Source of the DNA: Rosa chinensis
Taxonomy: Eukaryota; Streptophyta; Magnoliopsida; Rosales; Rosaceae
Direction of reading: 5' to 3'
Assembly (NCBI RefSeq): GCF_002994745.2
Contig: NC_037089.1
Location: 87,692,347-87,756,346, forward strand
Length of the DNA: 64,000 nt
Shown: positions 11,574 through 24,399 of the stretch, one piece after another
How positions within the stretch are numbered: position 1 is the first letter of the stretch
Layout of the letters: the number at the start of each line of letters is the position of its first letter
Translations under genes and position numbers: made by a program
Notes under the pieces: generated by a model
What the model saw: the letters and a program-made list of their open reading frames with translations, nothing else
Databases searched by the model: none
What the model was told of the DNA's origin: nothing

Positions 11574-12135
11574 TAGGACTGTCAACAGTCAGGTTGGGTT
11601 GGTGTCGGGTCAATGTATTTGTTGTGTCGCAAGATATAAACTCAAACCCAACTTATTTAATAATCTTTCAAAAATTTAAATCCAAATCCAACCTATTTAT
11701 TAAACGGGTTACTCGTTTTCAACCCGCTTAACTCATTTAATAAATAGGTCATGTCTTGTTAGACAAAATGACTAATTTAATCGTTAACAATAGGACCCAT
11801 TTAACTAAAAAAATGCATAAATTGATTAAATTTTTAGTCTCTACAAGACGAAAAATATAAATAATTATATATAATTCATAAATAATTAAATCCAATAATT
11901 AAAAAATGAAATATTTCAAACTGTCTAATCCTATGATCAAATACTCCGAATGTCCAAAATTTCAAGAAGAAACATACCACAATTGGGTTATACGGGTTCA
12001 CTTTGTGTTTGCAGGTTGACCCGTGACCGACCCATTTATTAAATGGGTCATAGCGGGTTGACCTACAGCCGACCCGCGTTATTTCGTGCTGGTTTCGAGT
12101 CATGTTATTAGGTCGTGTCGGAATTGACAGCCCTA
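11574..12135. mobile_element. hAT-like non-autonomous element, 562 bp
   Basis: Terminal inverted repeats read TAGGACTGTCAA on the left and, reverse-complemented, TAGGGCTGTCAA on the right. An exact 8 bp target duplication, GTTCTAGA, flanks it at 11566-11573 and 12136-12143. An 8 bp duplication with TAGGG-type ends fits hAT. The subterminal DNA is rich in short repeats of the type GGGTCGGTCACGGGT. There is no transposase. Confidence 0.85.
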
Positions 12136-12143
12136 GTTCTAGA

Positions 12144-13094
12144 GGAGCCTCCCTTAGTCTTTTTGTATTAAAAAACAAAGACTTAGGGTTTTAACTTATT
12201 TATTAATATTGTTCAATACTTACTGTTGATCAAACAAATGACATGACTTGATATATTATTTGTCATTTATTAGCGTGTAGAATTACAATAACATAAGAAC
12301 TCAAGAGTTTGAGTGTCAAACCAAAACCGGAGTGTTAAGATCTAAGTTTCAAGAGGTAAATAATGGGGATGTGGATAATATGTCAAATCTTATCACTTGC
12401 CACCTAAGATCTCATAAGAGTTGTTGACAAATTACAGCTTATACAAACTCAGTGACAGAGAGACGATAGCGGAGAAAGATTCGTTCTACCCCTTCATCAA
12501 TCTGACTTATGGAGTCAATATTTGTTAGGTGAAGTTGAATGAATGTTACGAGAATTATCTGAAAACTGAAAAATTGACTAGCTAGTAAATAATAATCAAT
12601 GAATCCGAAAATTGTCAACTTTCTGAAACTCTGAGTCTCACCACTTTAGTACTAATTTTGTAAAATAAAAATATCTTACATGTTTTTCAAATAAATTAAC
12701 GCCGCAAACTAATGACATGAAAATGAAGCCATTAACAAATTGTAGAACTCTAATAAGAGCACCACAAACACGTGAAAACAGATAAAGCATTAACCGACGC
12801 TCTTCCTCCTCTACTTAAATTTCATGTGAACTTCTCAACTTTAAGATCCATAAAGGTTATTCAAATCTGTGACATATTCTCCCTTTGAATTCCACGCGAA
12901 AAAAAAAAACTTCCCAAACCTAAATTTTCGGTTCCATCATAAACCAGTCACGACCCCGAAGTGGCAACAGATGTGATTTCCCCAAACACGGAAGGGCATT
13001 TCGGGTAAAACGCCACGTACAAATACAAATAAATATCCAACTCTCCTCCTTCTCTGTCGTGTCTTCCGGTTTCACAGGGCAAAGCAGATAAAAG
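12144..13094. other. Intergenic and likely promoter plus leader exon of NRP gene
   Basis: No gene is recognised. The right end, with CT-rich stretches near 13040-13090, looks like the promoter and first untranslated exon of the DCD-domain gene, ending at the donor AAAAG|GTGAGT at 13094/13095. Confidence 0.45.
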
Positions 13095-14420
13095 GTGAGT
13101 GCCCATCTGATCCCCAAATCTAGGGTTCCTCTAACTTCTTCAACACTGCTCTCTCTCCAACCAAATCATAGTGATTTGGGGCCTTGTTTTCGCTTCTGGA
13201 GCTACATATTCAGCTCCTGCTCGTGTTATCTGTATCTAATTTCTTTGCTAGGTACTAGGGTAAATTTTTGAAATTTGTGCCTTGTCGGTGTTTAATTTTG
13301 GTTGCTCGGCCGTTTTTCCTGTGTTGATTTGTAATGCCTGGGTTGGATCTCTGGTTTTGTGGTCTTAGTGTGTAGGCACAGCTTTCTGGGTTTTTGGGTA
13401 AGTTTTCGCAGCTGATTACGTAGTTCAAATTCTTTGGCCTTTTCGGTTTAAGGAATTTCTTCTTTCACTTGTTTGAGGAAGAAATTTTTTTTAATTTTTG
13501 TGTGTTTGATGGAAATCAAATGTATATAGTAGATTTTGAGAATTTGCTCAGTTTTCCTCCATTCTGTGAAGAAAATTGATTTTAGCGGAAGGAAAGAGAA
13601 TTGGAATTTTGAGATTTGGTATGGAATTTTGACATGTTTTTAGATGCATTTTCCATTTTCTGAACTATTCTTGAAAACTTTTGGGTCAACTATAAACTCA
13701 ATTATTGGAAAGACAGCTGTGTTCTTCTTTTCCTATTATGTTTGATTAGTATATGGTTAGGTGAGTAGCGTTAGCATTAATACACGGTATTATGCTGGTG
13801 CCTGGTGGAGTCTGAACATTGGGTGGTTGTCTTTCTGGGAAGATTTTACTGTTCTTAAATGGAAATGATGGTATCCTCTTACGAGGTACATCTTTTAGAA
13901 TTGTGTTTCGGGGATGATTTTAAACGTCTTAAACAACAACCTTGTTGAAGAATGTACTTTTCTATTGATCGACAGTCATGTCTGTGTTGGTAGCAGGACT
14001 CCTATTCTCTTGTGCACGGATGAGATGATGTCGTGAAAGAGAATAACTATTTTGTTTTCAATCAAGGGGGAATGGTGTATTCTGGTCTTGATTTAAGTGG
14101 TGTTGGTGTTAATTGAGTTCAGCATCAAAGTAATAGATCTTAATGGGATCTTTTTATGCAATACCTTACTCAGTTATGGATCTTACCCACTTGTCTGGTC
14201 TAAATTTTTGGAATCTGCCTCTGATGCTCTATAACCAAGTTTCTTCTTGACGTTTGGTCTGTTATTTTGATCTATGTGCTTATAGAATCTCATGTACATG
14301 CTTTGTCTGATTGTGGTTATGTAACCTATGCTTCAAGTTTTTGGGTTTCACCGAATTCTGTTCTCTAAACTCTCCGGTTTGTTTTGACGTTTGTGAACAC
14401 TTTTTATGGTTTTTATGTAG
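13095..14420 (+). promoter_or_regulatory. Probable 5' UTR intron of the NRP gene
   Basis: A strong donor (AAAAG|GTGAGT) is at 13094/13095, and an acceptor (TTTTATGTAG|GATC) ends at 14420, 28 bases before the NRP start codon. The 1.3 kb between is T-rich with no open frame. Long leader introns are common in strongly expressed plant genes. Confidence 0.6.
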
Positions 14421-14448
14421 GATCTGACCATCGAAGCAGGTTTGCAAG

Positions 14449-16211
14449 ATGGAGAGCATCCATACCTATTGGCAGTTGGGTGATGAGCTTCGTGGACAGT
14501 CGAAAGTTGCAGAGGATCACAAATGGTTAATGGTTGCTTCCAAATTGGCTGAGCAAACAAGGTCAAAGGGCGAGCGCATGAATAACCTTGATCTTTCAAA
14601 GGGCCCAACTGAAACAAGAGCAAGGGACAAATTTGGGTTCCAGGAAGATAACAAATTTGAAAGCCTTAACTTTAACATGTTGAACTTGGACTCGAAAGTA
14701 AATGAAAATGTGAGCAAGAGTTCCTTTAGGAATGGGATTTACAACATGAATGCAGTGTACCAGAAAAACAGTGCAAGCTTTGTGGGGAACATGACTGGTA
14801 ACAAGTACAATGGCAATCACCTCAGCAACAAGGAAACCAACAACAGCGGTAATAACAACAACAACAACAACGAAACTGGGAATGTTGTTGAGAAAAGGTT
14901 CAAGACCTTGCCTGCAACTGAGACACTTCCCCGAAATGAGGTGCTTGGAGGTTACATCTTTGTATGCAACAATGACACAATGCAGGAAGATTTGAAGCGA
15001 CAACTATTCGGTAATTATTATTTTCTTATCTCCTATACCGATCTCTTTCTTTTTTGTGTTTCCAAGCTGATATACTTTTAGGGATCTAAGATCTAGGTGA
15101 ACCGAGCAGGACATTTTGCTGACATCATTTGTATAATGCATTTGCAGTCATTTAAAAGATTAGTTTATGTAAAGGGATGAATTTGTAAGTTCATGTTAGG
15201 GCTTAATAGGAATATCAAAAGGTTTATAATGATTAAAAAAAATAAAAAATTCTAGGAGTGTTTTATCAATAGATGAAATGATAAATGATGGTCCTTATAC
15301 ATTTTCCATCCAACCATGCAACTTGCCCTTGCTTCTAGAGTTCACTGGTTTTATCAGGTTGCCTTTGTTTGATATGTTCACTTAGTACCAATAAAATAGA
15401 TGCAGACTGCGCTCTTAAATTATAGTAACTTTATATTCTTTTTTCCTTTTGGTAATACTATCAAGGAGTTTGTGTATATGTTGATCATTGTATCCATTTT
15501 GTAGGTTTACCTCCAAGGTACAGGGACTCTGTTCGGGCGATTACACCTGGCTTACCTCTGTTTCTCTACAACTATACAACCCACCAACTGCATGGCATTT
15601 TTGAGGTTCGTAGATAGTTTGGGCAACAAGACCACGCTTGCCGTTGTTTCTGTACTATTTCTATATGATATTCATATTTTAGTTGCAATGCCATTGGCAG
15701 CAGAATGTATACTCAGACAATCTATTATCTAAAAAGCTATTGTCTTTCCCTTGTTCCATTGGTTTTGTACAGGCATCAAGCTTTGGCGGTTCAAACATTG
15801 ATCCAACTGCTTGGGAAGACAAGAAATGTAAAGGCGAGTCAAGGTTTCCTGCGCAGGTAGTTACTAGATTTGGATTGATATAGTGAAATGAAAGCGTTAA
15901 TTTGATGTTTGGCATTTATCAAACATATTATTGATGACTATTTGTACTTTGTTGTAAATATTAGGTAAGGATCTGTGTTAGAAAAATCTGCAAGGCTCTG
16001 GAAGAAGATTCCTTCAGGCCAGTCTTGCATCACTATGATGGTCCAAAGTTCCGTCTTGAGTTGTCAGTTCCTGAGGTATGGTGGTAAAGTTGTTGGTTAG
16101 CATTGCCTTCCTTTAATTCAATTCTACTGGCTTTGATATGAATCTATTTTGTTACTTGTGCAGACCCTGGATCTATTGGACCTATGTGAGCAAGCCGGCT
16201 CTGCAGCATAA
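14449..16211 (+). CDS. NRP: DCD-domain N-rich protein (NRP)
   Basis: Stress- and cell-death-related protein with a DCD (development and cell death) domain. Exons: 14449-15010, 15505-15605, 15773-15856, 15965-16075, 16164-16211; total 906 nt, 301 aa. The N-terminal half starts MESIHTYWQLGDELRGQSK and includes an Asn-rich stretch (GNNNNNNNETGN). The DCD domain starts near residue 160 with GYIFVCNNDTMQEDL. It continues through LPPRYRDSVRAITPGLPLFL, LHGIFEASSFGG and FPAQVRICVRKICKALEE, and the protein ends LDLLDLCEQAGSAA. All junctions are canonical and no disruption was seen. I recall Arabidopsis relatives At5g42050 (NRP) and At3g27090; the latter sits in the syntenic block. Confidence 0.92.
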
Positions 16212-17347
16212 GCTAAATGTTGGCCAGCAATATGTGGATGTAGCAGGTTCTGTGGTGTATGTCAGCTGTGTGCTTTTTGACAGATTTTCCATGTAGCGCA
16301 AGCTTGGGGGTGAAGTCTGGTTTTTTTTATTTTGTGGAGTTAAGTAGTAGCGTGAGTGAGCCTGCTGAATAAGTGAGTGTCTCTGGAGATGCTTATTTAA
16401 GTAGTTGTACAACCTTTGTTAGCTTTTGATGATGATGAAGACAAATAGGCCGGATGTAAAAGAGAATGTCAGCTGTGTAATGTAATGATGCGTCTCTAAT
16501 TTGTGCCCTATGAACTGGAGTCTGGGATGTAATCTGTCATTGGTTTGGTAAAAATGGGAGAGAATCTACCATATAATTGTGTACTGGATATGATGTCTTT
16601 GCGCTCTGATATGGCTTGCGTTTGAGATTTCTATCGATGAGCATATGTAAAATGCTTATGCTGTAATTTTGCTTCAAAGGCTGTTCTGGGATTGAAACTT
16701 ATAAGTTATAGCCTTGATTGTTCCTTGGCGTGAGCTTGGCCAGCATTGCCTCCATAAGAGGTGCAGTCGTGTCTCCATTTGCACGTATACACGCGTAGTT
16801 ATGCCTCAACAATTCAACTTCTTTCATTTGCTTTTTGAGATAGAATTCAGGTAAGGATTAAATTCAGTTTGCTCCCTCAAATTTTATAGTAAACATCAAT
16901 TTGGTCTCTGATATTTTTTTTTAATCACAAAGATCTTTGCAATTTTAATTTTCATCACCCCAGTTTAAATTTGAAAATTGAATTCAATCATGACGTCAGA
17001 AGCTGACTTAGCACCGATAACATGACTCACAAGAAGAGCAAAACATACATTTTAACAATAAAAAGATTTAAAAAAAACTCGACAACTCGAAGATCCTCTC
17101 CCCTCTCCACCCTTAAGCTTTCAAAATTAGTCAATTTACTACCCTTCCAATCAAATTTGCTAGGCTTTCAAAATTAGTCATTTGCTATGTTAGGTTTTCA
17201 AAATTAATCAATGTTTAGACGAATAAATGGACAAATTAATATGACGAAAAGATAGCAAATCGCTTAATTTTTAAAGATGGTTGGTAAAAATAATACTTGA
17301 GGAAACAAATTGACTAATTCTGAAAACATAGAGCATCAAATAGCCAT
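16212..17347. other. 3' flank of NRP and repeat-like AT-rich DNA
   Basis: The first about 450 bases should be 3' UTR and flank. From about 16850 the sequence resembles generic dispersed plant repeat DNA, with phrases such as CAATTTGGTCTCTGATA, but no ends could be defined. Confidence 0.4.
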
Positions 17348-17791
17348 AACAAAAGTGGGAGGCCTATCCTAGCTGGTACCCATAAGATTGGTGTCACATC
17401 AGTTCCTACTGCTGAGGGCTGTGCTCTTAAAGATGGTCTCATCCAGGCTCTTTGTCATAACATCAAAAGAATTCATGTTGAGGGTGACTCACTCCTCATC
17501 ATCAACTGTATTAATCGAGTTTGTGCCACACCTTGGAGAATCAGATCATTGATCTCTGACATTGTCTGGCTTGCTGCGAAATTTGAGGTCATTTCCTTCT
17601 CCCATATATTCCGCGAGGCCAATTTCGTTGCTGATGCCATCACTTCGACGAGTCATAATCTTACTAATCCCAAAATTTAGGTCGGCTCCATTCCAGATGC
17701 AGCCTCCTCCGCCCTACTTTTTAGATTCTATTAACCTTGGTTGTCAAAGGGGTTTCTTATTGTAATTCCTTTTCACCTCAAAAAAAAAAAA
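17348..17791 (+). mobile_element. 5'-truncated LINE 3' end with poly(A)
   Basis: The frame from about 17363 to a TAG near 17681 reads an RNase H-like (RVT_3) domain: AGTHKIGVTSVPTAEGCALK, then VEGDSLLIINCIN, then FREANFVADAIT. This is the C-terminus typical of plant LINE pol or LINE-derived genes. A run of about 13 A ends at 17791. A 10 bp target duplication, AAATAGCCAT, flanks it at 17338-17347 and 17792-17801. The poly(A) tail and the duplication show target-primed insertion on the plus strand. It is truncated at its 5' end and therefore inactive. Confidence 0.8.
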
Positions 17792-18004
17792 AAATAGCCA
17801 TTATAACGTACCATAAATGTAAAAGAATAAAAGGGGAAAATAAGGTGAGGCCTTTAGCACGCGGTTTATTTCACACCAAGGCCGTCACAGCTATTTTACT
17901 GCGCTCTGCTCTCTCTGTCTCTCACGCTCTATTCCTCTCTTCTTCAAGCTCTGTGTCCCTCGGTACAGAGCAGAAACCAAAACCCTAAGGAAACCTCGAC
18001 CGCC

Positions 18005-20111
18005 ATGGATTTGCAGCACAACGACTTCGATCGGATCCTCTTCTTCGAGCACGCTCGTAAGACCGCCGAAGCTACTCACGCTAAGAACCCTTCCGATGCT
18101 GATGTTCGTATCTATCTATCTATCTATCTCTGCCTTTTCTCCATCAAAAAATTATTACCTCCTAATCACTAACTTACTTTGATTCATTCTTGTTTGCGAA
18201 GAAAAACTAGAATAAAAATTTGTACTTTTGAATGTTTGATTACTTATTTACTTAATTTTTAACTGCAGAACTTGACAAGGTGGGCTGGAGCTCTATTGGA
18301 GTTATCTCAATTTCAGAATGTGCAAGAGTCCAAAATTATGATCCAAGGTAAATATATATGAATGACTTAGTACTGTAAGTCTGTAACTAATGATAGGCAT
18401 GAGCAGATGGTCGTGAATTTGTTCGATGTGTTCTTATGTGTGGCTGTGACTTTGAGAGGAATATGTTTTTTTATTGTTGATTTGTCTATTTGTTTGTGTA
18501 ATAGCATTTGAATTTCGAAGGCATTTTTGTTTGGTTTGAGTGATTTGCAAGTTATTGAATCGGCAGATGCAATTTCGAAGCTGGAGGAGGTGTTGGTGCT
18601 TAAACCTAAGAAACATGATGCTCTTTGGTGCCTGGGAAATGCACATACTTCTCATGCGTTTTTGACACCGGATGAGGAAGAGGCAAAGGAATATTTTGAC
18701 ACTGCGGCTGAGTACTTCAAGAAAGCTGTTGCTGAGGTAATTCTCAGATAAATTGAGTATGGAAATTTTTGCTGTGCCTTCCATTGTATAGTTACTGATT
18801 TTTTTTATTTGTGTTTTGCTTGTGTAGGAACCGGGAAATGATCTCTATCGGAAATCTTTGGAAGTGTCTGCTAAGGTGATTGTCTGCTTGATCTTGTGAA
18901 AATGCTTGTTTTTTCTGTTCAAATCATGTGTTGGCATCCTTAACTGTGGTAATGTTGGGGACTTGCATACAGTACTTCAAGTCGTTTTAATTTGCAAGCA
19001 ACAGGACTTTAAAAAGATACCTTTTGCAGAGTCTATCATACATTGTTTAGCATATTTGAGAAGTGATGGAAGGGTTGTTAACTTCGGAGATTGTTGTAAA
19101 TCTATCCTTGGAGACTTGTTCTTCCTTTTCCATAGATATTGTTGTAGATATCTCTCTCTCTGAAGCCTAACATGTTTTTTGGTATGTTGGACTTGTAATG
19201 TAATGATATGTCCTGTGTTTATTGCACAAATTCTTATTCTGTTTTCTTTCTGGCTGCATATGATTAATCTTTAAAGTATCCATCTTAGTGGCTTGTAGCA
19301 GATCTTAATATCAGGTTTCTGCTGTAAGGAAATGATAGTAATCAGTGTCCTGTCATGGAATTCGGTTTATCTTTGAATTAATCAGCCATGACGGTTCTGC
19401 TAGTTTAGGGAATGCATGTGCCTGTATACTCCACAATTATCTCTTGTCTAGTATAGTTTCATTTGTTTCCTGGAGAATTCAGTTATACTTGATTGAAGTA
19501 TCATTTATATATTACTCAACGAATTACCTGTATGTTATACTTATTGTGTGAGCTTGTTATGCTAAATAAATTTATATCCATTTATAAAGTTGTCGATTCT
19601 TGTGCTTATAGGCCCCGGAATTGCACGTGGAAATCCATAGGCATGGTTTGGGTCAGCAGGTGACGGGGGCTGCTGATGGGCCTTCTACTTCCTCTGGTAC
19701 AATGGTGAGTTTTTAGTTTGTAATATCCTGAAACCCCTTTTATGTGCTGAGTTCATGGAATCGAATGTGCATAATTGTGCATGTGTGTACTGAGTTTATG
19801 GAATCAAGCCTGCAGTAGAGATGTCATCCAGTAGTTAGTTAATTGATTTTGATGAAATATGTTTCTACTTCAGTGCATTTACAGCATACTTTTTAAGTAT
19901 ATACGGCAGTCCTTGTATTGCTATCATTGTTTATTTCTTGATCTGTTAATGAAACATTTCTTCCTCTCCATTCTTCCTTCTACAGGCTGCAAAGAAAAAG
20001 AAGAGCAGCGATCTTAAGTATGACATATTTGGTTGGATAATCCTTGCTGTCGGAATTTTTGCTTGGGTAGGATTTGGGAAATCTAATGTACCTCCCCCGC
20101 CTCAGCAGTGA
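18005..20111 (+). CDS. TOM20: Mitochondrial import receptor subunit TOM20
   Basis: Outer-membrane receptor that recognises mitochondrial presequences. Exons: 18005-18103, 18269-18347, 18567-18736, 18828-18875, 19612-19704, 19986-20111; total 615 nt, 204 aa, the usual plant length. It starts [20 protein letters not shown], has the TPR-like core [16 protein letters not shown] and [20 protein letters not shown], then [18 protein letters not shown]. The C-terminal anchor is [18 protein letters not shown], followed by PPPPQQ. This tail-anchored layout is plant-specific, since animal and fungal TOM20 are anchored at the N-terminus. The ATG lies in a good context (CCGCCATGG). Introns are canonical. 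Confidence 0.95.
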
Positions 20112-20746
20112 GCATAGCAATCTTGGTTGGTCACAATCTGATTCTCTGGCACTCTGGAAGGCGCTTTGGAGATTTGTCATTCATCACCCCATAGAGCTGC
20201 ATGTGAAATTGACTCATATGTTGCTGACCATCCATCAGTTAACTTTTACCTTGGAAATATTCGCCAATGTAACTTTTAGATGATAGTTTTGACTTTTCTC
20301 TAGAAAAATATATTGGAGGTTGGGCAGCTTGTTTTCTAGACGTTGGTTTGTCTTTGCCGAGTCAATTCTTTGGTCTCAATTCGAATGCTCCTCACAAGCT
20401 CAGTATATTTGCTCTAATTCGCTTTAGTCCTTGCACTGCTAGTGTTTTGTGTTGTTGTTATGGCTGATTGCTCATCTTTCCCTTGTACTCATTTCGGTGT
20501 ATCATGAGTACGAGTACTTACTGTCCAGTAACCTCCACTACAAGTTTGCTGTGAATGCCAATTAACAATTTTACAATTAATTAAGGGGAGGAGTTTCGCT
20601 TATTTTGCAATTTACACTTTACATTTCTTTCTTGGTGAGTTAAATTTTATATTTTCGTAAAAATTTCAATAAAAAAAAGAAGAAGAAAGAGTGGTGTTTT
20701 TTTAAGTAACGGTTTTTATTGATGCCATTATAGTGTCTCCTCCCTT

Positions 20747-20822
20747 GGCGCCTTCCTACCCTGGTAAAAGATATTCTTATTAATCTCCTCCCTTGGCGCC
20801 TTCGTACCCATGTAAAAGATAT
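20747..20822. repeat. 38 bp tandem duplication
   Basis: Units beginning CTCCTCCCTTGGCGCCTTC start at 20747 and 20785 and differ at a few bases. Confidence 0.75.
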
Positions 20823-20844
20823 TATGAGCTAGTTTTGAAGTGAT

Positions 20845-21145
20845 TTATTTCATCTATATTCCTCGAGAAGTAAATTTTGTTGCCGATGCTATCGCTAATA
20901 TTGGTCATAGCTCTGATACTCCTATCACTTGATCAAATAAACTATCGCTTACTTCGTTGTCTGTCTTTAATTGATAAGTTTAAGTCCGATTGTATTAGGA
21001 GTTTTAATTTGTAATTTAATTTCTCACCTTCAAAAATAAAATAAAGAAGACGCTTACTTCGTTGTCGGTCTTTAATTGATAAGTTTAGGTCCGATTGTTT
21101 TAGGAGTTTCAATTTGTAATTTAATTTCTCACCGTCAAAAATAAA
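20845..21145 (+). mobile_element. LINE 3' end fragment with duplicated tail
   Basis: A short frame reads FIYIPREVNFVADAIANIG, the same RNase H tail motif as the LINE at 17348-17791, and stops near 20931. The following 3' sequence is duplicated in tandem: a block beginning CGCTTACTTCGTTGTC starts near 20946 and again near 21052. There is an A-rich end after each copy. It is inactive. Confidence 0.65.
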
Positions 21146-21259
21146 GAAGAAAGTGGTCCTATATTGTCATTTATCCACGTGGCGGTCATATCTATTTGGC
21201 AGATTGTGGCGCCACTGTAAAAACCTAGAAAGCTCTTTCATTTCTTTATTTGAGAGAAA

Positions 21260-23514
21260 ATGGCAATGGCTTCTCGTCCAAAACTCTACGCCGGCGACTT
21301 AGCTTCATCTTTCAGCTTCTCCCGGTCTTTGCCAAACCCTAAGCTTTTCCCCTCTCCACGTGTCTACTTCGCCGCTCCGAAAAGCCGGCGGTTCCAAGTG
21401 TTGGCTTTCGCCGTCAAGCGGAGCCCTAAGCGTCTCAAATACTCCACTCCTCGCTTCACCAAGGTCCTCCCTCTCACTCACTCACTCACTCTCTCTCACT
21501 ATTTGAAGTTAAAATCAAACTGGAATTGATTTGATTATATTAGGAGGATGAGTTACTGTATGTCGGAGTTGATCCATCAGGAGTTGATAGCTGGAAATTG
21601 GAGCCGGTCATTGATCTTCTGAAACAAGGAGCGGTTGGGGTCATTCCTACTGACACTGTGTGAGTCATAAACCCTAGCCTGGGTTTTATTCTACATTCTC
21701 CCAAGTTATTGCGCATTTGGTTTTGATTATTTTTCTGCATAATTGTGAATGTTTTAGGTATGCAATAGTCTGTGACCCGAGAAACCACTCAGCCATTGAT
21801 CGTCTTCGTAGGTAGAAATAATGCTCTTGTTTCCTGCTGTTGTTTGATTAATTGCTGTATTGATTTACTGTTAAATGCAATATGTCTCATGTGGTTAGTG
21901 TTGTCGTATTGCAGAATCAAGAAAATCGAGTCTACAAAGGCGAGTATAGCAGCTTCCTTTCACTCATTACTTAAATATGCTTGATTAGTTCTGTTAGTTA
22001 CGATTTCTGATTGCCGATTGGGGTTTTGATTTATCTTCTTTTGACTTGCTGGTGCAGCCCCTCACCATCTTGTGTCACTCGTTCCATGACATTGATCGAT
22101 TTACAACAGGCTTCCCTCGTGGTGATTCCAAAGGTCATGCAAATATCTTCCGAGCTGTTAAGCAATGCTTACCTGGGCCTGTAAGTTTGTTATTTCCATG
22201 TCTTATTATTGCTTGTAGCTATAGGATTACAACATGACACTACTGTTGATAGACAGTTATTGCATATGAAGAGATGTCAGTGAAGACACTCATGTTACAG
22301 TGCACTAGGTTCCTCAAATTTAGCCTATAATTGAGCTTTTTTATGTTACAGTATACCTTCATCCTAACTGCAACCAAAGAACTACCTAAGCAGTGTATAG
22401 GGTTTGGGACGGCAATTGCCAAATACAAATCTAGGAAAAATGTGGGTGTTCGTATGCCTGCTGATGCCATCTGTCAAGCGATACTGGAGAAGATGGATAC
22501 ACCATTGATTTCCACAAGGTATGGCTGGTTTGTGCACTTATTTCTCCTTTATATTTTCCCTTTACATATAATATGAACAACTCCTGGAGAGTTTTGGCAT
22601 GAATCAACTGAAAGTAACTCTTAAAGAGTTTTGGCACAAGTGACTCTAAGCAATATACAAGAGCTGCTCCTCTTCATTACTTGTGCAAATAACTTTTTTT
22701 CTCCACTCTAATTTCTATGATATGGCACTGAATGCTTATCTGTTGTCCAGTTGCAAGTGCCCGAAGGAAAATGAGTGGATTTTGGATCCAGTTGTTATAG
22801 CTGATACATATGGACCAGAGGTGTGGTTTGTCACATGGAGATTTTTATTGTTCATTTTTTGTTTTTGTATTTTGTATTCTGTTGTCATGGGTTAATCTCT
22901 TTCTTATAGCTCTTGAGTTGTGTTTTGAATTCATTGCAGGGCCTTGATTTTGTCATTGATGGTGGGTTAAGAGTGGCTGATCCATCAACTGTGGTTGACA
23001 TGACAGTGTTTCCTCCCAAGATCATACGACAAGGAAAGGTGATAGATCATCCATGAATTACAATCTGAATGAGTTATTTCCTGCTCAAACACTGCCAGTC
23101 TACTACTCCAGGAATACTGATTATTTGTTTTTACTTTTACCATCAGTTGTTCTTGTAGCATTATCTTGATGCCAAAGAGAAATGCTTAATATTGAAATAT
23201 GATTTGTGTCCTTTTACCATCTGTTGTGAGAACCATTCATATTTGGTCCATATTTTGTGTGGTTATCTGCCTGAGCAATTCCAGTCGTAGAACTCTTTGT
23301 ATAAGTAGGGCTGTTCTGCAAATTACTTTTGACAAGTGTCTTTCTAAACTATAAATGCTCGGTAGTCTTGTATTAATTTTCTGATCATATCTACTTTCAG
23401 GGACCTCAATTACACTGGATGGTGGCTGAAGATGACAATGAAGATGAATATGAAGATGACAATGAACCTGCTGAGACAGTGGAAAGCTCATCTCCTCAAC
23501 CACTCAGAAGATAA
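21260..23514 (+). CDS. Plastid YrdC/YciO-like protein
   Basis: Member of the YrdC/Sua5/YciO fold; family members bind nucleotides, and true YrdC/Sua5 makes threonylcarbamoyl-AMP for tRNA t6A. Nine exons: 21260-21463, 21544-21659, 21758-21811, 21915-21939, 22058-22180, 22352-22518, 22751-22820, 22940-23038, 23401-23514. The N-terminus (MAMASRPKLYAGDLASSFSF) looks like a plastid transit peptide. The core reads LLKQGAVGVIPTDTVYAIVC, then KPLTILCHSF, YTFILTATKELPK, VGVRMPADAICQAILEK and GLDFVIDGG. The C-terminus is acidic (EDDNEDEYEDDNEP). The sequence looks closer to YciO than to bona fide YrdC, so the t6A role is uncertain. I recall At3g01920 as similar. The intron after 21939 uses a GC donor. 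Confidence 0.85.
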
Positions 23515-24399
23515 TCATTGTTGCTAAATCCTGTGGACAACTAAGATTAGGATATATCAGATTTCTTCGCACTGGGGTTGCACCTTTTGATGCTCCTTGA
23601 GGATGACCTGTATGTTCTGTAATTTTTGTAACTAAGTGATGCAGGGAATACTTAAAACAGTGTGACTGATATAGAAAAAAGAGCCAACATTTTTTTGTTT
23701 TTTAGTTTTTGCCCTTTTGGTCAGGCTAACAGTGCCCTTTTGGTCAGGCTAACAGTGCAAGCCACTTGTCTGCACTGGCCTTTTAGCCAATGAGATTTGT
23801 AAGTAGGTCCGTCCGACCCTTCTCAGATAAATACAATGATATTCAGCTGAACTGTTGAAGGCTTGAAGCGCAATATATTTTTAATTCTTTTAGTTTTATT
23901 TTTATACAACAATTAGTTGATTGTGAGTTCTCTCGCTTATAAAATAGAGATTAATGCTACTAAATGAAATGGTCCTCCGTCGTGAAAGACTAACTGACTA
24001 TTGGAATGTTGGTCTAATCATGCGGGGTCAAACCGGTTAAGGCCATGAATTTCCCATTTTTGGCTTTATTGGTCCATGTTGTATAGCAAGCTCATTGAGG
24101 CCTTTAACCGAAAAAGAAAACTGACAGGTAGTGGTAGGTTGGTGAGTGGTGGTTAATGGTGTCTGTGAATTTCATTAAAGCAGCAGTTATGAGGGTGTGA
24201 TGAACAAGGCCTCTGGTAGTTGCATGAGCTTTTCTTCTGTACATAGTCTTTTGAATTTAAAGCCGTAAATGACAAATAAACACACTTCAAACATTACTAC
24301 AGCCACTGCCTTTGGGACCTTGTGCCTTCCAGCAACCACACTCTTCTTTTATTTTGCTCCTCCCGTCCTAGATTTAGGACTTAAATGTGATTTTCATTC
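23515..24399. other. Intergenic, no gene seen
   Basis: 3' flank of the YrdC-like gene and promoter of the membrane protein gene. A 23 bp unit (GCCCTTTTGGTCAGGCTAAC...) is repeated twice near 23710-23757. Confidence 0.45.

Larger units (their letters stand above)
20112..21259. other. Intergenic with LINE debris and small duplications
   Basis: 3' flank of TOM20 and 5' flank of the YrdC gene. It contains a 38 bp tandem duplication at 20747-20822 and a second LINE 3' fragment at about 20845-21145, listed separately. No other gene is seen. Confidence 0.5.

Noticed and set aside
14596..15003. 135-codon minus-strand frame
   Set aside because: It is antisense to NRP exon 1, and its Val/Ile run is the Asn-rich stretch read backwards.
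16850..17330. Possible additional MITE or solo LTR upstream of the LINE
   Set aside because: The sequence looks like dispersed repeat DNA, but no inverted ends or target duplication could be fixed.
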